A stretch of 64,000 nucleotides of DNA from Massilia atriviolacea (GTDB lineage: Bacteria > Pseudomonadota > Gammaproteobacteria > Burkholderiales > Burkholderiaceae_D), in NCBI RefSeq assembly GCF_003953935.1, contig NZ_RXLQ01000008.1, positions 124,001-188,000 of the forward strand, written 5' to 3'. Below, in pieces: positions 63,456 through 64,000 of this stretch; the stretch's first letter is position 1, and each line of letters opens with the position of its first letter. The notes under the pieces are model-generated. The model searched no databases and had not been told where the DNA came from. It saw nothing but the letters and a program-made list of their open reading frames with translations. A program made the position numbers and the translations under genes.

Positions 63456-64000
63456 TTATAGGCGCAAATGGCTGCTATCGCGCCACGCTCCGGGATTTAC
63501 CCCGGACCATTCCTTGAACGCGTGGGAGAAGGCGCTTTGCTCCTGGTAGCCCAGCAAAAACGCGATATCGACCAGCGACAGGCTGCCCTGGCGCAGGTAA
63601 TCCATGGCCAGGGCGTAGCGCGCCTGGTCCAGCACCTGCTGGAAGCTGGCCCCGGCTTCGCTCAGTTTGCGCTGCAGGGTGCGCGGCGAGAGCGCCAGTT
63701 CCTCCGCAATCGTGGCCAGCCGCACCCGGTCGTGCGCCAGGTTGCGGATGATGGCCGCATGCACGCGCGCCACCACGCCATCGTCATCCCGGCTGCGTTC
63801 GCGCAGGAGCCGCTCGGCGTGCTGCTGCAGCACCGGGTACAGGCCCACGTCGGCATTCGGCACCGGCCAGCCGAGCAGCTGGGCGTCGAAACCTGCCGCG
63901 TTGACCGGCTCCCCGAAGCGCGGCAGCGCCCCGAACACGCGTGCGTACTCGGCGCCGTCGGCCTGCTGCGCGTGGGTAAAGCCCAGGTGCGGCAAGGGCA
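63456..64000 (-). CDS. AraC-family transcriptional regulator, 5' end outside the window
   Basis: The visible part covers the end of an N-terminal ligand domain (FGEPVNAAGFDAQLLGWPVP) and a complete C-terminal AraC DNA-binding domain with two helix-turn-helix units (VRLATIAEELALSPRTLQRKL and LSLVDIAFLLGYQEQSAFSHAFKEWSGVNPG). It resembles the OruR/ArgR-like group with an arabinose-binding-like sensor. The start lies beyond position 64000. It is upstream of dapC and transcribed the same way, with 60 bp between; regulation of the dap genes is not implied. Confidence 0.88.
   Translation of the reverse strand, partial: PLPHLGFTHAQQADGAEYARVFGALPRFGEPVNAAGFDAQLLGWPVPNADVGLYPVLQQHAERLLRERSRDDDGVVARVHAAIIRNLAHDRVRLATIAEELALSPRTLQRKLSEAGASFQQVLDQARYALAMDYLRQGSLSLVDIAFLLGYQEQSAFSHAFKEWSGVNPGAWRDSSHLRL

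Overview
This is a GC-rich, gene-dense chromosomal window of about 55 protein-coding genes, with no rRNA, no recognisable tRNA, no insertion sequence, no CRISPR array and no phage genes. The gene content suggests a betaproteobacterium of the Burkholderiales, most likely an Oxalobacteraceae member of the Massilia/Duganella type. The supporting content is an ompR-envZ pair, mdtABC with an OprM-type channel, a succinylase lysine branch (dapC, dapD, dapE), a twitching ATPase next to dapD, several HDOD/EAL signalling proteins, and frequent GTG/TTG starts behind good ribosome binding sites. The genus assignment is inference; the rest is read from the sequence.

Layout. 0-5.8 kb: a YdeI-type protein, a secreted trypsin-like protease translationally coupled to a membrane FHA protein, GTP cyclohydrolase II (ribA), and a divergent pirin/LysR pair of the yhaK/yhaJ type. 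5.8-11.2 kb: an HDOD gene with an apparent frameshift overlapping a PAS-PAS-GGDEF-EAL phosphodiesterase, then a two-domain glycosyltransferase and a DUF3820 gene. 11.3-16.7 kb: a thioredoxin-reductase-like flavoprotein behind a promoter/operator palindrome, a lipoprotein hydrolase, an RsgA-type GTPase preceded by a possible leader peptide, and a cysteine dioxygenase-like protein. 16.7-22.9 kb: a NYN-LOTUS RNA-processing candidate, a small secreted protein, a phosphodiesterase, a sodium:solute symporter and SppA.

22.9-32.7 kb: the efflux operon mdtA-mdtB-mdtC-outer membrane channel, with a SET-domain methyltransferase gene at its tail. 32.8-36.2 kb: an S46 dipeptidyl peptidase and the NAD-salvage pair pnuC-nadR-like kinase. 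36.2-38.7 kb: a TonB-dependent receptor of siderophore-receptor type placed under a clear TPP riboswitch, so it probably carries thiamine or a precursor. 38.7-45.5 kb: YqhD aldehyde reductase, an SRPBCC protein, a glutathione transferase, a divergent MFS/LysR pair, and a diiron ODP-type metallo-beta-lactamase-fold protein divergent from a thioredoxin. 45.5-50.8 kb: small secreted proteins, a Baeyer-Villiger-type monooxygenase, and ompR-envZ with tandem OmpR-like boxes upstream.

50.8-55.1 kb: a FapA-domain protein, HDOD-arfB, and a CheW. 55.2-59.7 kb: the minus-strand cluster yffB-dapE-prmB-yheS. 60.1-63.4 kb: dapC-dapD-pilU ending in an intrinsic terminator. 63.5 kb to the right edge: an AraC regulator cut by the window. 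The two lysine clusters together supply three steps of diaminopimelate synthesis.

I do not see a multi-gene defence system or a clearly new pathway. The observations most worth following are the TPP riboswitch on a siderophore-type receptor, the frameshifted HDOD gene, the promoter-embedded operator without a local regulator, the leader-peptide-like ORF before rsgA, the protease-FHA pair, and the SET gene attached to an efflux operon.
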